Assembly: GCA_934370915.1 (NCBI GenBank)
Contig: CAKRNI010000006.1
Coordinates: 1 to 28,502, forward strand
Source of the DNA: an uncultured Lachnospiraceae bacterium
GTDB lineage: Bacteria; Bacillota; Clostridia; Lachnospirales; Lachnospiraceae
Length of the DNA stretch: 28,502 nt
Direction of reading: 5' to 3'
This document shows, piece after piece, positions 8,074 through 14,255 of the stretch. A program made the position numbers and the translations under genes. How positions within the stretch are numbered: position 1 is the first letter of the stretch; each line of letters starts with the position of its first letter. A model generated the notes under the pieces. The model was not told the origin of the DNA, did no database searches, and saw nothing but the letters and a program-made list of their open reading frames with translations.

Positions 8074-8120
8074 GTCTCATTTTTTAGACATTATTTCGAT
8101 ATTTTTCTCACTTTTGAGAC
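8074..8120. promoter_or_regulatory. Paired candidate enhancer (UAS) sites for the sigma-54 activator
   Basis: Two related 16-bp elements lie 139-185 bp upstream of the sigma-54 promoter: GTCTCATTTTTTAGAC (8074-8089) and TTCTCACTTTTGAGAC (8105-8120). Both have dyad symmetry; the second has perfect TCTCA/TGAGA arms. They are 31 bp apart start to start, close to three helical turns, which suits side-by-side binding of activator dimers. Confidence 0.6.
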
Positions 8121-8195
8121 CTCCGTTATATTTTCAAGCTTACTCCATTTTCATATTTGGTCCAAATCAGACCGTCCGCTTATCATAAAACGGAA

Positions 8196-8230
8196 AAGAC
8201 TTATAACTTCACTTAAAAATTATAAGTCTT
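8196..8230 (-). terminator. Terminator of the sigma-54 activator gene
   Basis: AAGACTTATAA (8196-8206) and TTATAAGTCTT (8220-8230) form a perfect 11-bp stem with a 13-base loop, just beyond the stop at 8237. On the leftward transcript it is followed by TTCCGTTTTATG, a weak uridine-rich tail. It would isolate the regulator gene from the operon below. Confidence 0.65.
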
Positions 8231-8236
8231 CTCCCT

Positions 8237-10039
8237 TTATTCCTTAATAAACTCATTCATTTTTCTATAATAGGATGCCACACTGATATCCAGCTCATCA
8301 CAGATCTCTTTAATCTGCTTCTTCGTCGGCTGTCCTCCATATTTTTTTACTTTATTCTTTAATACATCCACTTCTTTTTCATGGAGAAGCTCCTTTAACG
8401 TCTTCTTTTCACCCTCGCCATTCTCAGATTTTAGACCATTGATCTTTTCTGGAAGAACGTCCATGGAGATCACGTTACTTTTCTCGAACGTCATCATATA
8501 TTCCACGCAATTTTCCAATTCCCTGACATTTCCCGGCCAGCAATATTCCATCAGTTTTTCGAGAACAAGAGTGGACACTCCGCGGATATCTTTCTCGAGG
8601 ATCTTATCATATTTTCCGAGGAAATACTGGACAAGAACAGGAATATCTCCCGCCCGTTCCCTTAAAGGCGGCAGATGAAGCGGAACCACGTTCAGTCGGT
8701 AATACAGGTCTTCCCGGAATTCCTTCCTCTCGATCATTTCCTCTAAGTTTCTGTTTGTCGCGGCAATAATCCGCACATCCACGTCGATCAGGGAATTAGA
8801 ATTACTTCCGATTCGGTCGATCTTTCTCTCGCTCAGGACACGGAGAAGTTTTGCCTGGAGATATAACGGCATCTCGCCGATCTCATCCAGGAAAAAGGTT
8901 CCCTTGTGGGCCAGTTGGATCTTACCGATTTTTCCGCCTTTTCTCGCGCCGGTAAAAGCACCTTCCTCGTATCCGAACAGCTCACTTTCCATCAGGGACT
9001 CCGGAATCGCCGCACAGTTCATCGCGACGAACGGTCCATCTTTCCTGGAGCTTTTCGCGTGAATCAGGCGGGCGAAAAGTTCTTTTCCTGTTCCGCTCTC
9101 CCCTGTGATCAGGACATTTGTGTTGTGACGGGCTGTCACTGTCGCCTGGCTCACAAGCTCCCGCATCTTCTTATCCGCAAAGACCAGCTGATTCTCGATC
9201 CCATTTGTATCTCCCTCTGTCTGGTTGATCTGCTCCTGAATCTGGGAGAACGGGCTTATGATACATAGAACATCCCCGTCGCTCTCATTAACGTACAGGC
9301 TCTTCACCTGGAGAAGGAACTGGAAATCATCCACGGTCCTGTGGATCTCACGGATGTTGTTCCGGTGTGTCTTTACGGTATTTTCAGCGACTTCCTTCAC
9401 GTCCTGGAGGAGCATCTCGCCAAGCTTCGGTTCATCCAAATGCAGATATATCTTTGCCAGCTTGTTGATATGACGGATCTCTCCGTTCGATGAGATCAGA
9501 AGTGCTCCTTCTTCCATGGTCTCTACCACATAGGTAAGATTGTTATTAAGCACCCTCATCTGATCCACCAGATCTTCCTGCTCCAGCTTGCTGGCGATCA
9601 AATTGGATATCTTCTCAATACATAACAGCAGCTGGTCCTCTTTTGTCTCGATCAGTTTCTTCTGTTCCTTGTCAAAGGATGCAAAATACACACACCCTTC
9701 AACTTTTTCCTCTGGTCCTACAAGAATCGGATGACCGATCAGTGCATAATTCGCAAAATCGAACTTCCTGTCATCATAGTAATACTTCTCCATATAAGCC
9801 AGTGCATCGCGAACGATCACTGGCTTTTTTGTTGCTGCCATCTGAAGGGAAAAACCATTTTTCCACTCGGGCCGCATCTCATCTTCTCTATATGCAGAAC
9901 CATGGGTCTTAAACCAGTCATTCGATCCGGCAACACGTTCCAGCGGATCAATATTTGTAATTGTAAATTCCAGATTTAATACGGCTGCGAACGACTCACA
10001 TAGCGTATCCAGATACTCTTTGATATCTGTTAATTTCAT
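8237..10039 (-). CDS. Sigma-54-dependent enhancer-binding transcriptional activator
   Basis: A 600-residue protein. Residues 1-150 form an N-terminal sensory region of the PocR/GAF-like type and 165-265 a PAS-like segment (MEEGALLISSNGEIRHINKL). The AAA+ domain (about 285-520) has Walker A GESGTGKE (313-320), the sigma-54 contact loop GAFTGA (360-365), Walker B TFFLDE (381-386) and arginine-finger text FREDLYYRLNVVPLHLPPLR. The C-terminal helix-turn-helix (about 560-598) reads TKKQIKEICDELDISVASYY. No receiver domain is present, so it is probably activated by a small ligand. It sits immediately upstream of a consensus sigma-54 promoter on the same strand and most likely switches on the RraA-TRAP-amidohydrolase operon. 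Confidence 0.93.
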   Translation of the reverse strand: MKLTDIKEYLDTLCESFAAVLNLEFTITNIDPLERVAGSNDWFKTHGSAYREDEMRPEWKNGFSLQMAATKKPVIVRDALAYMEKYYYDDRKFDFANYALIGHPILVGPEEKVEGCVYFASFDKEQKKLIETKEDQLLLCIEKISNLIASKLEQEDLVDQMRVLNNNLTYVVETMEEGALLISSNGEIRHINKLAKIYLHLDEPKLGEMLLQDVKEVAENTVKTHRNNIREIHRTVDDFQFLLQVKSLYVNESDGDVLCIISPFSQIQEQINQTEGDTNGIENQLVFADKKMRELVSQATVTARHNTNVLITGESGTGKELFARLIHAKSSRKDGPFVAMNCAAIPESLMESELFGYEEGAFTGARKGGKIGKIQLAHKGTFFLDEIGEMPLYLQAKLLRVLSERKIDRIGSNSNSLIDVDVRIIAATNRNLEEMIERKEFREDLYYRLNVVPLHLPPLRERAGDIPVLVQYFLGKYDKILEKDIRGVSTLVLEKLMEYCWPGNVRELENCVEYMMTFEKSNVISMDVLPEKINGLKSENGEGEKKTLKELLHEKEVDVLKNKVKKYGGQPTKKQIKEICDELDISVASYYRKMNEFIKE

Positions 10040-10160
10040 AGATATTTCCCCTTCTAACTCTTATAGCCGACAGCTTTCCTCACATTTACTGCCGTTTTTA
10101 TCAATTCGGTTTCATATCTGCCTGTATTTTTCTCAGGCTGCTAAAACGCCCCTCTCAAAT

Positions 10161-10189
10161 ATATTATAATGTTCGATTATTTTTGTCAA
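10161..10189 (-). promoter_or_regulatory. Sigma-A promoter of the sigma-54 activator gene
   Basis: On the minus strand TTGACA (10189-10184) is followed after 17 bp by TAATAT (10166-10161); an overlapping TATAAT lies at 15 bp. It points toward the regulator start at 10039 and leaves a leader of about 115 bases. The rest of the gap to 10308 shows nothing else recognisable. Confidence 0.65.
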
Positions 10190-10308
10190 TTCGGAACACA
10201 CCACAATTAAATTCTATATTTCCCCCAATTGCATTCGTTTATCCAGTTATTATTTTGAACAGGTGTCTTATTTTTGTTAAATTTCCACCAAGGCTTAAAA
10301 TATAAAAT

Positions 10309-10356
10309 CTCCCCTTCCGAAAATCAGCCACATTGCCAAAACATTCGGAAAGGGAG
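10309..10356 (-). terminator. Terminator after the second RraA gene
   Basis: CTCCCCTTCCGAA (10309-10321/22) pairs with TTCGGAAAGGGAG (10344-10356), 13 bp with one wobble on the minus-strand RNA. The leftward transcript continues ATTTTATATTTT, a good uridine-rich tail. It ends transcription of the RraA gene whose stop is at 10400. Confidence 0.8.
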
Positions 10357-10399
10357 TTATCTGGAAAAGATCGCTATTTTCTACGATCTCTTATTTCGA

Positions 10400-11065
10400 T
10401 TAGTCAACTTTCATCAGATCTGCAATTTTTCCTTTCACGCCTTCCTCAACCAGACGGTCGATGTTGATCAGCGCATCCAGATATTTACCTTCCGCAAAAT
10501 TCTTTCTCCACTCTACTTCGTTGCGGTCTGCAGCTTCTGCCTTTTCAACTAATTCCGCAAATCGGTCAGCTGGAGCTACAATAACACCGTCTACATCTCC
10601 GTATACGATGTCACCCGGATTAACAACTGCACCGCCGCAGCATACCGGAACATTGTACTCGCCGTCGATTCCCTTTAATGTATTTGTTACGGAAGCACGG
10701 CCTGTGGAGAATAACGGGAAGCCAAGAGCTTTGATCGGACGTGTATCTGTATTCGGTCCATCAACGATAATACCTGCAAGTCCAAGACTCTTCGCAGCCT
10801 GAACGACCATCTCACCAACAGCAGCCACACGTTTGTCGCCCATACGGTCGATAACAACAACGGACCCCTTCGGAGCGCGTTTCATTGCGTAGTAGAGCAT
10901 TGCGTTATCGTTGCCTGGAAGTCTTACGGTGAATGCCGGTCCGATCATCTTGATATCTTCGCTGATCGGTTTGATACTTGCATCCATGAATCCGCCCTGA
11001 ACATAATGTCCGATCTGAGCCGGGTCTGTCTTTAACGCACGTGCAAATAATTCGTTCATGTCCAT
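10400..11065 (-). CDS. RraA-fold family protein, copy 2
   Basis: A 221-residue paralogue of the protein at 7128-7817. Shared features include MDASIKPISEDIKMIGPAFT, APKGSVVVIDRMGD, GLAGIIVDGPNTDTRP and VNPGDIVYGDVDGVIV. As in copy 1, the expected GxxRD motif of RraA-type aldolases is altered to DGPNTD. Start ATG 11065 has ribosome site GGAGGTATTTATT. The gene stands alone between a terminator and a regulatory region with two GGTATACC operators, and the GntR gene upstream is the likely regulator. A metal-dependent lyase acting on an oxo-acid is the best guess; the true reaction is unknown. Confidence 0.85.
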   Translation of the reverse strand: MDMNELFARALKTDPAQIGHYVQGGFMDASIKPISEDIKMIGPAFTVRLPGNDNAMLYYAMKRAPKGSVVVIDRMGDKRVAAVGEMVVQAAKSLGLAGIIVDGPNTDTRPIKALGFPLFSTGRASVTNTLKGIDGEYNVPVCCGGAVVNPGDIVYGDVDGVIVAPADRFAELVEKAEAADRNEVEWRKNFAEGKYLDALINIDRLVEEGVKGKIADLMKVD

Positions 11066-11096
11066 AATAAATACCTCCGCGTTTTAATATTCCGTA

Positions 11097-11110
11097 TTTG
11101 GTATACCAAA
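11097..11110. promoter_or_regulatory. GntR-type operator, proximal to RraA copy 2
   Basis: TTTGGTATACCAAA is a perfect 14-bp palindrome 32 bases upstream of the RraA start. The TGGTATACCA core repeats at 11174-11187 and, with one change, in the gntR promoter at 12134-12147. Its position close to the gene fits a repressor that blocks transcription. Confidence 0.75.
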
Positions 11111-11125
11111 ATTTTGTTTTTTATA

Positions 11126-11144
11126 ATATCGCCACTGGCGATAT
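11126..11144. repeat. Perfect inverted repeat between the two operators
   Basis: ATATCGCC (11126-11133) and GGCGATAT (11137-11144) flank ACT. No uridine tract follows on either strand, so it is not an ordinary terminator. A candidate -10 element (TATTAT on the minus strand, 11128-11123) overlaps its edge, so it may be a second regulator site at the RraA promoter. Confidence 0.45.
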
Positions 11145-11173
11145 GTGTAGAACTGCTTCCTTGGTTTTCAGTA

Positions 11174-11187
11174 TTTGGTATACCGAA
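11174..11187. promoter_or_regulatory. GntR-type operator, distal to RraA copy 2
   Basis: TTTGGTATACCGAA matches the proximal palindrome except for one base. It lies 77 bp from it (start to start), and the flank GTATTTGGTATACC is identical in both. Two sites about seven helical turns apart could allow looping or cooperative binding. Confidence 0.7.
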
Positions 11188-11364
11188 ATTTCATAATTAA
11201 AATATAGCACTCAAAATTCATTTTTTCAAGTGCTTTCGACAGAATATTTCATTCTTGTACAAATCATATAAAGATATATCGGGAAATATGTACACATTTT
11301 ACAAGTAACATGATCCATCTCTGCATGACAACAGAAGGCCATCCGGAATACTCCCGGATATGCC

Positions 11365-12075
11365 TCAGAATACCAGGTTCTCATCGCTGTTGATTTGCAG
11401 AATCTCCGGAACCTTTTTGAGGTGGCCTTCCCACACGGAAATATGGCGCTCCAACTCTTCTCTTCCCTTCTGGTACTCATGGTTCTTCAGACATTCCAGA
11501 AGTCTACTGTGATTGCTGCAGTAGGTATCCAGAGAGAAACTTCCATAACGCACCGAAAGAACAGAGGTGCGGATCAACTGGTCACCCAGCTCTGACATAA
11601 TATGGAACACATTGTCATTTCTTGAGATTCTGGCGATCTGTAAGTGAAACTCGATATCCGCTGCCATCGCCTCATAATGGGACGCTTTTTCTTTCTTTTC
11701 CGCTGTTTTTTCCATATTTCGATAGATCCGTTCCAGTTCCTCAACATCCTCGTCCGTGATCTTCTGCACTGCCAGATCATAGGACATCAGTTCCAGCGGG
11801 CGGCGGATCTCCATAAGGCTCTGCACACTCTTCCACGTCAGAAGACTTACGACCTTAAACTTTCCCTTTTTTGAGATCCAGCCCTCCTGCTCCAGCGTCC
11901 TCAAAGCATCCCGGATCGGAGTCCTGCTGACAGACAGGGAATCCGCCAGTTCTCTCTCATTCAAGATTTCCCCCGGTTTAATATGGTTTGCGACGATCAG
12001 CTGCTTCAGCTGACGGTATACCTTCTCTGAATAAATTTCATTTTTATCGATTGCAGTCAACTGAACCTTCTCCAT
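11365..12075 (-). CDS. GntR-family transcriptional regulator, FadR/FCD subgroup
   Basis: A 236-residue protein. Residues 10-75 form a winged helix-turn-helix (ILNERELADSLSVSRTPIRD, then ALRTLEQEGW). The FCD ligand domain follows, with likely metal or carboxylate-binding positions in ADIEFHLQIAR, the NHSRLLECLKNH segment and ELERHI. FCD regulators usually sense small carboxylic acids and repress catabolic genes. Start ATG 12075 is preceded by GGGGGAAG. An operator-like GTATACCA overlaps its own -10 element, and two full palindromes precede RraA copy 2, so autoregulation and control of that gene are likely. A weak hairpin (ATCCGG/CCGGAT, 11341-11359) lies just after the stop. Confidence 0.92.
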   Translation of the reverse strand: MEKVQLTAIDKNEIYSEKVYRQLKQLIVANHIKPGEILNERELADSLSVSRTPIRDALRTLEQEGWISKKGKFKVVSLLTWKSVQSLMEIRRPLELMSYDLAVQKITDEDVEELERIYRNMEKTAEKKEKASHYEAMAADIEFHLQIARISRNDNVFHIMSELGDQLIRTSVLSVRYGSFSLDTYCSNHSRLLECLKNHEYQKGREELERHISVWEGHLKKVPEILQINSDENLVF

Positions 12076-12133
12076 TTGACTTCCCCCTTGCGTTTCTTTT
12101 CGGTTTTATTTTCCGATATCCCCATATATTATT

Positions 12134-12164
12134 TTTAGTATACCATATTCCAATATAGCGTCAA
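12134..12164 (-). promoter_or_regulatory. gntR promoter with overlapping operator
   Basis: On the minus strand TTGACG (12164-12159) and TATACT (12142-12137) are separated by 16 bp. The -10 element lies inside TTTAGTATACCATA (12134-12147), a one-mismatch relative of the TGGTATACCA operators before RraA copy 2. Bound repressor would cover the -10 region, giving negative autoregulation. Confidence 0.7.
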
Positions 12165-12302
12165 CTGATTTTCTGATTTCTCATTATAAGATCACTCTCT
12201 TATAATGTTCTCTTGATAAACTCCTCCCTTCTTACCTCAAGGTATATTTTCACATACAACACGACACTTTGATTTTAAGCTAAACACAATCATAAATGCC
12301 AA

Positions 12303-12330
12303 AAGAGCTTCCCACCATCAGGAAGCTCTT
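12303..12330 (-). terminator. Terminator after the Rpn remnant
   Basis: AAGAGCTTCC (12303-12312) and GGAAGCTCTT (12321-12330) make a perfect 10-bp stem with an 8-base loop; the leftward transcript continues with TTGGCATTT. A near copy occurs at 14166-14192 on the other side of the toxin-antitoxin island. The gap 12165-12302 shows nothing else. Confidence 0.75.
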
Positions 12331-12382
12331 AATGAAATATCAATTTCACATGACCCAGCATGGTACTTATCCAAGGCCCATT

Positions 12383-12724
12383 TTACCGTACCACTTTCTT
12401 ATAAATCGCATCTATATCATATTCCGGTGCAGATTCTTTGGCTGCATCCATGATCTTCTGGATAATCGCAATATCATCCTCGGCAAGGTCATCTGCAATC
12501 TCTTCAGCAGAAAGAGATTTCTGCATTTTTTTGCATGTCTGTTTGATCAGTCGTTTCAGTTCACCTTCTGCAAGACCTTTCTGCACGCCCTCTGCAACAC
12601 CTTTCTGTATACCGATATTCTCTAATCTCGTTGCAACGTCACACATGCTCACAATCTCCTTTCCTTCGAGCTTTACGATATCAATATATCGATTATCACC
12701 CGTTAAGACTGCCATCAGTTTCAA
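12383..12724 (-). pseudogene. C-terminal remnant of an Rpn-family (PD-(D/E)XK) nuclease/transposase-like gene
   Basis: About 110 codons remain (ATG at 12715 or TTG at 12724). The peptide starts LMAVLTGDNRYIDIVKLEGK and runs into a charged tail with repeated IQKGVAEGVQKGLAEGELKR text, typical of the C-terminus of Rpn/PDDEXK family proteins of about 300 residues. The N-terminal nuclease core is absent: no matching frame is seen between 12725 and 12802, where SecB-like coding begins upstream. No convincing ribosome site precedes the frame. It is probably a decayed mobile gene marking an insertion hotspot. Confidence 0.7.
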
Positions 12725-12802
12725 AAATTAGTCTGCATGCTCAATTTTCATTGATCTATTCAGGATATCCAGAGATTTTATATTTTTAGGCGTGCTCCAC
12801 GT

Positions 12803-13234
12803 TTATTCAGTCAAACTTTTATAATAATCAATAACATTTACAAATGGAATCACAATTTTTCCATTGTTAAAAATATTTGAAGTAATGGTTTCGATTTTTC
12901 CTCGTACAATACCAATAATTGCTGCAGCACCATTTACAGCGACTAGCTGCCGGAATGTAGTTTCCTCCGCATCCTGAGTCGAAACAAAAGCCCCTTCTAA
13001 CGACAATTGAATTTTACACTTTTGCTTTTCAGATTGTTCTATTTCAATTTCAAAATCAATTGTCATCTGTGAAAAATATATGTCATTTATTTTTTCAAAA
13101 TGGGGTTCATTAATATTTAATCCAAAACTTCTTTTTGCTTCTTTTTCAATATCTACAATATTGTTTTCCACCGTAAGTGTCTTAATTGTAGTTCCCACCA
13201 GCTCAATTCCTGATGTGACAAGGTTGAATTCCAT
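12803..13234 (-). CDS. SecB-like chaperone of a toxin-antitoxin-chaperone module
   Basis: A 143-residue protein with SecB-like arrangement. N-terminal strands are followed by IYFSQMTIDFEIEIEQ, LSLEGAFVSTQDAEETTFRQ, then GAAAIIGIVRGKIETITSN, which matches the SecB helix (yPyaRe.isslt-like), and GKIVIPFVNVIDYYKSL, matching SecB's LPPVNFxxLY end. SecB proteins form tetramers that hold unfolded clients. Bacillota generally lack the housekeeping SecB; solitary copies next to antitoxins (SecB-TA) protect the antitoxin from aggregation and proteolysis. Its ATG shares one base with the HigA-like stop (TAATG), so translation is coupled. The region is clearly AT-richer than its surroundings. Fold assignment is from pattern reading, not a search. 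Confidence 0.78.
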   Translation of the reverse strand: MEFNLVTSGIELVGTTIKTLTVENNIVDIEKEAKRSFGLNINEPHFEKINDIYFSQMTIDFEIEIEQSEKQKCKIQLSLEGAFVSTQDAEETTFRQLVAVNGAAAIIGIVRGKIETITSNIFNNGKIVIPFVNVIDYYKSLTE

Positions 13235-13632
13235 TATGCAATAGCCTCCTTATCCGTATAATTCATCGTCCACTTACTCTTTCTTTTACTTCTTACAATA
13301 TAATCTTGATTCCACTCTACAATCTTATAATCTGTTTTTGCATATAAAGAATCAAAAGATATATTGAATTTTAAATCTAATTTTTGACATATCTCATTTA
13401 GTGATTTTATTGTAAAATTATACTCTCTGCTTTCCCATTTTGAGATCATCCCCTGTGATACTCCCATATATTCTGCAAATTCTTTTTGCGACATATGCAT
13501 ATCAAGTCGGCGCCGTTCGATTTGAGCCGAAATTTTAGCCAATTCAACTGTAGTTTTTACTTCTGCTTCCGATAAACCTTCCGAAAGCCAGGTAGTCTCT
13601 TTTGCCTTTGCAATCTTCTCTGCAATTCCCAT
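13234..13632 (-). CDS. HigA-like antitoxin with Xre helix-turn-helix and C-terminal extension
   Basis: A 132-residue protein starting at ATG 13632 with ribosome site GGAGGAAGAA; a TTG at 13644 inside that site is rejected. The DNA-binding domain (about residues 37-85) reads RRRLDMHMSQKEFAEYMGVS followed by QGMISKWESREYNFTIKSL, a standard Cro/C1 fold of the HigA/YgiT type. Residues 91-132 extend beyond the fold and are rich in aromatic and basic residues (VEWNQDYIVRSKRKSKWTMN). In known TAC systems such a tail is the chaperone addiction segment that SecB binds. The gene follows the toxin by 39 bases and overlaps the SecB-like gene by one base. It probably represses the promoter at 14084-14112. 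Confidence 0.85.
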   Translation of the reverse strand: MGIAEKIAKAKETTWLSEGLSEAEVKTTVELAKISAQIERRRLDMHMSQKEFAEYMGVSQGMISKWESREYNFTIKSLNEICQKLDLKFNISFDSLYAKTDYKIVEWNQDYIVRSKRKSKWTMNYTDKEAIA

Positions 13633-13671
13633 TTCTTCCTCCAATATATATCATTTGTAAAATACTTAACA

Positions 13672-14058
13672 CTAATTATCTTCAAGCCATTTTAATCTTT
13701 TATTTGCTACAGAAATTCCTCTCTGATAATCTCCTTCGTTTTTCTCTAAAAAAGCCGTAAGCAGGATAATCGATCCCTCAAAAATACAGTAAAGGACTCT
13801 GACATTTTTTCTGGATTCGGGGTGCCGGATACTATAAATATCTCCACTCCCATTTAGTTTTTCAAACTGCGGCAAATCAATGGCCCGTTCTTTCTCCTGT
13901 TCTAATACTGCTAGATCCTCAATCAATTTCCTTTGATACCTAAGCCACGGAGGAATTTCTTTCCATGGTTCATCTACTGCTTTCCTAAATTCTTTCTTTA
14001 AAGTAGAAATAGCATATGTATTTTCAATTCCTGTAATGCATATTTTTTCTAACTCCAC
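13672..14058 (-). CDS. HigB/RelE-superfamily toxin
   Basis: A 128-residue protein from GTG 14058, which has ribosome site GGGGGGAGG seven bases upstream. ATG 14085 and TTG 14112 are in frame but overlap the -10 and -35 elements of the predicted promoter, so they are unlikely. The C-terminal half carries the phage-derived Gp49-like HigB pattern: FEKLNGSGDIYSIRHPESRK, NVRVLYCIFEGSIILLTAF, then a KR-rich helix. HigB toxins cut mRNA at the ribosome. The motif LEKNEGD replaces the more usual KKT after LLxxF, so activity is not certain. It is the first gene of the toxin-antitoxin-chaperone operon. Confidence 0.85.
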   Translation of the reverse strand: MELEKICITGIENTYAISTLKKEFRKAVDEPWKEIPPWLRYQRKLIEDLAVLEQEKERAIDLPQFEKLNGSGDIYSIRHPESRKNVRVLYCIFEGSIILLTAFLEKNEGDYQRGISVANKRLKWLEDN

Positions 14059-14083
14059 ATCAGAACCTCCCCCCTTTTTCGCC

Positions 14084-14112
14084 ATTATATTACTTATAAG
14101 TAATATTTTCAA
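14084..14112 (-). promoter_or_regulatory. TAC operon promoter with palindromic operator
   Basis: Minus-strand TTGAAA (14112-14107) and TATAAT (14089-14084) are 17 bp apart. The spacer and part of the -10 form a perfect 20-bp palindrome (14087-14106) centred on TTATAA, arms ATATTACT/AGTAATAT. This is a textbook place for HigA to repress. Transcription should start near 14077, giving a short leader with the GGGGGGAGG site before GTG 14058. Confidence 0.78.
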
Positions 14113-14165
14113 TATAAATTGAAAAATCTTTTAAAATTTTATTCTTCCACATCAAAAAATACACA

Positions 14166-14192
14166 AAGAGCTTCCCACATTAGGAAGCGCTT
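14166..14192 (-). terminator. Second hairpin terminator after eutH, copy of the 12303-12330 hairpin
   Basis: AAGAGCTTCC (14166-14175) pairs with GGAAGCGCTT (14183-14192) with one mismatch and a 7-base loop. On the leftward transcript it is followed by TGTGTATTTTTTG. It overlaps the edge of the large inverted repeat at 14187-14255, so the two structures are alternatives. Confidence 0.6.
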
Positions 14193-14255
14193 GCAACGAA
14201 AAAAGACGGTAAAACGCATAACTCACGTTTTACCGCCCTTTTTCGTTGCAAGCGC
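14187..14255 (-). terminator. Large nested hairpin terminator overlapping the end of eutH
   Basis: The inner stem is CGGTAAAACG (14207-14216) with CGTTTTACCG (14226-14235), 10 bp with a 9-base loop that holds the eutH stop codon, followed on the leftward RNA by TCTTTTTTCG. An outer 17-bp stem, GCGCTTGCAACGAAAAA (14187-14203) with its complement (14239-14255), encloses it. The 5' arm codes the last residues of EutH. Confidence 0.8.
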
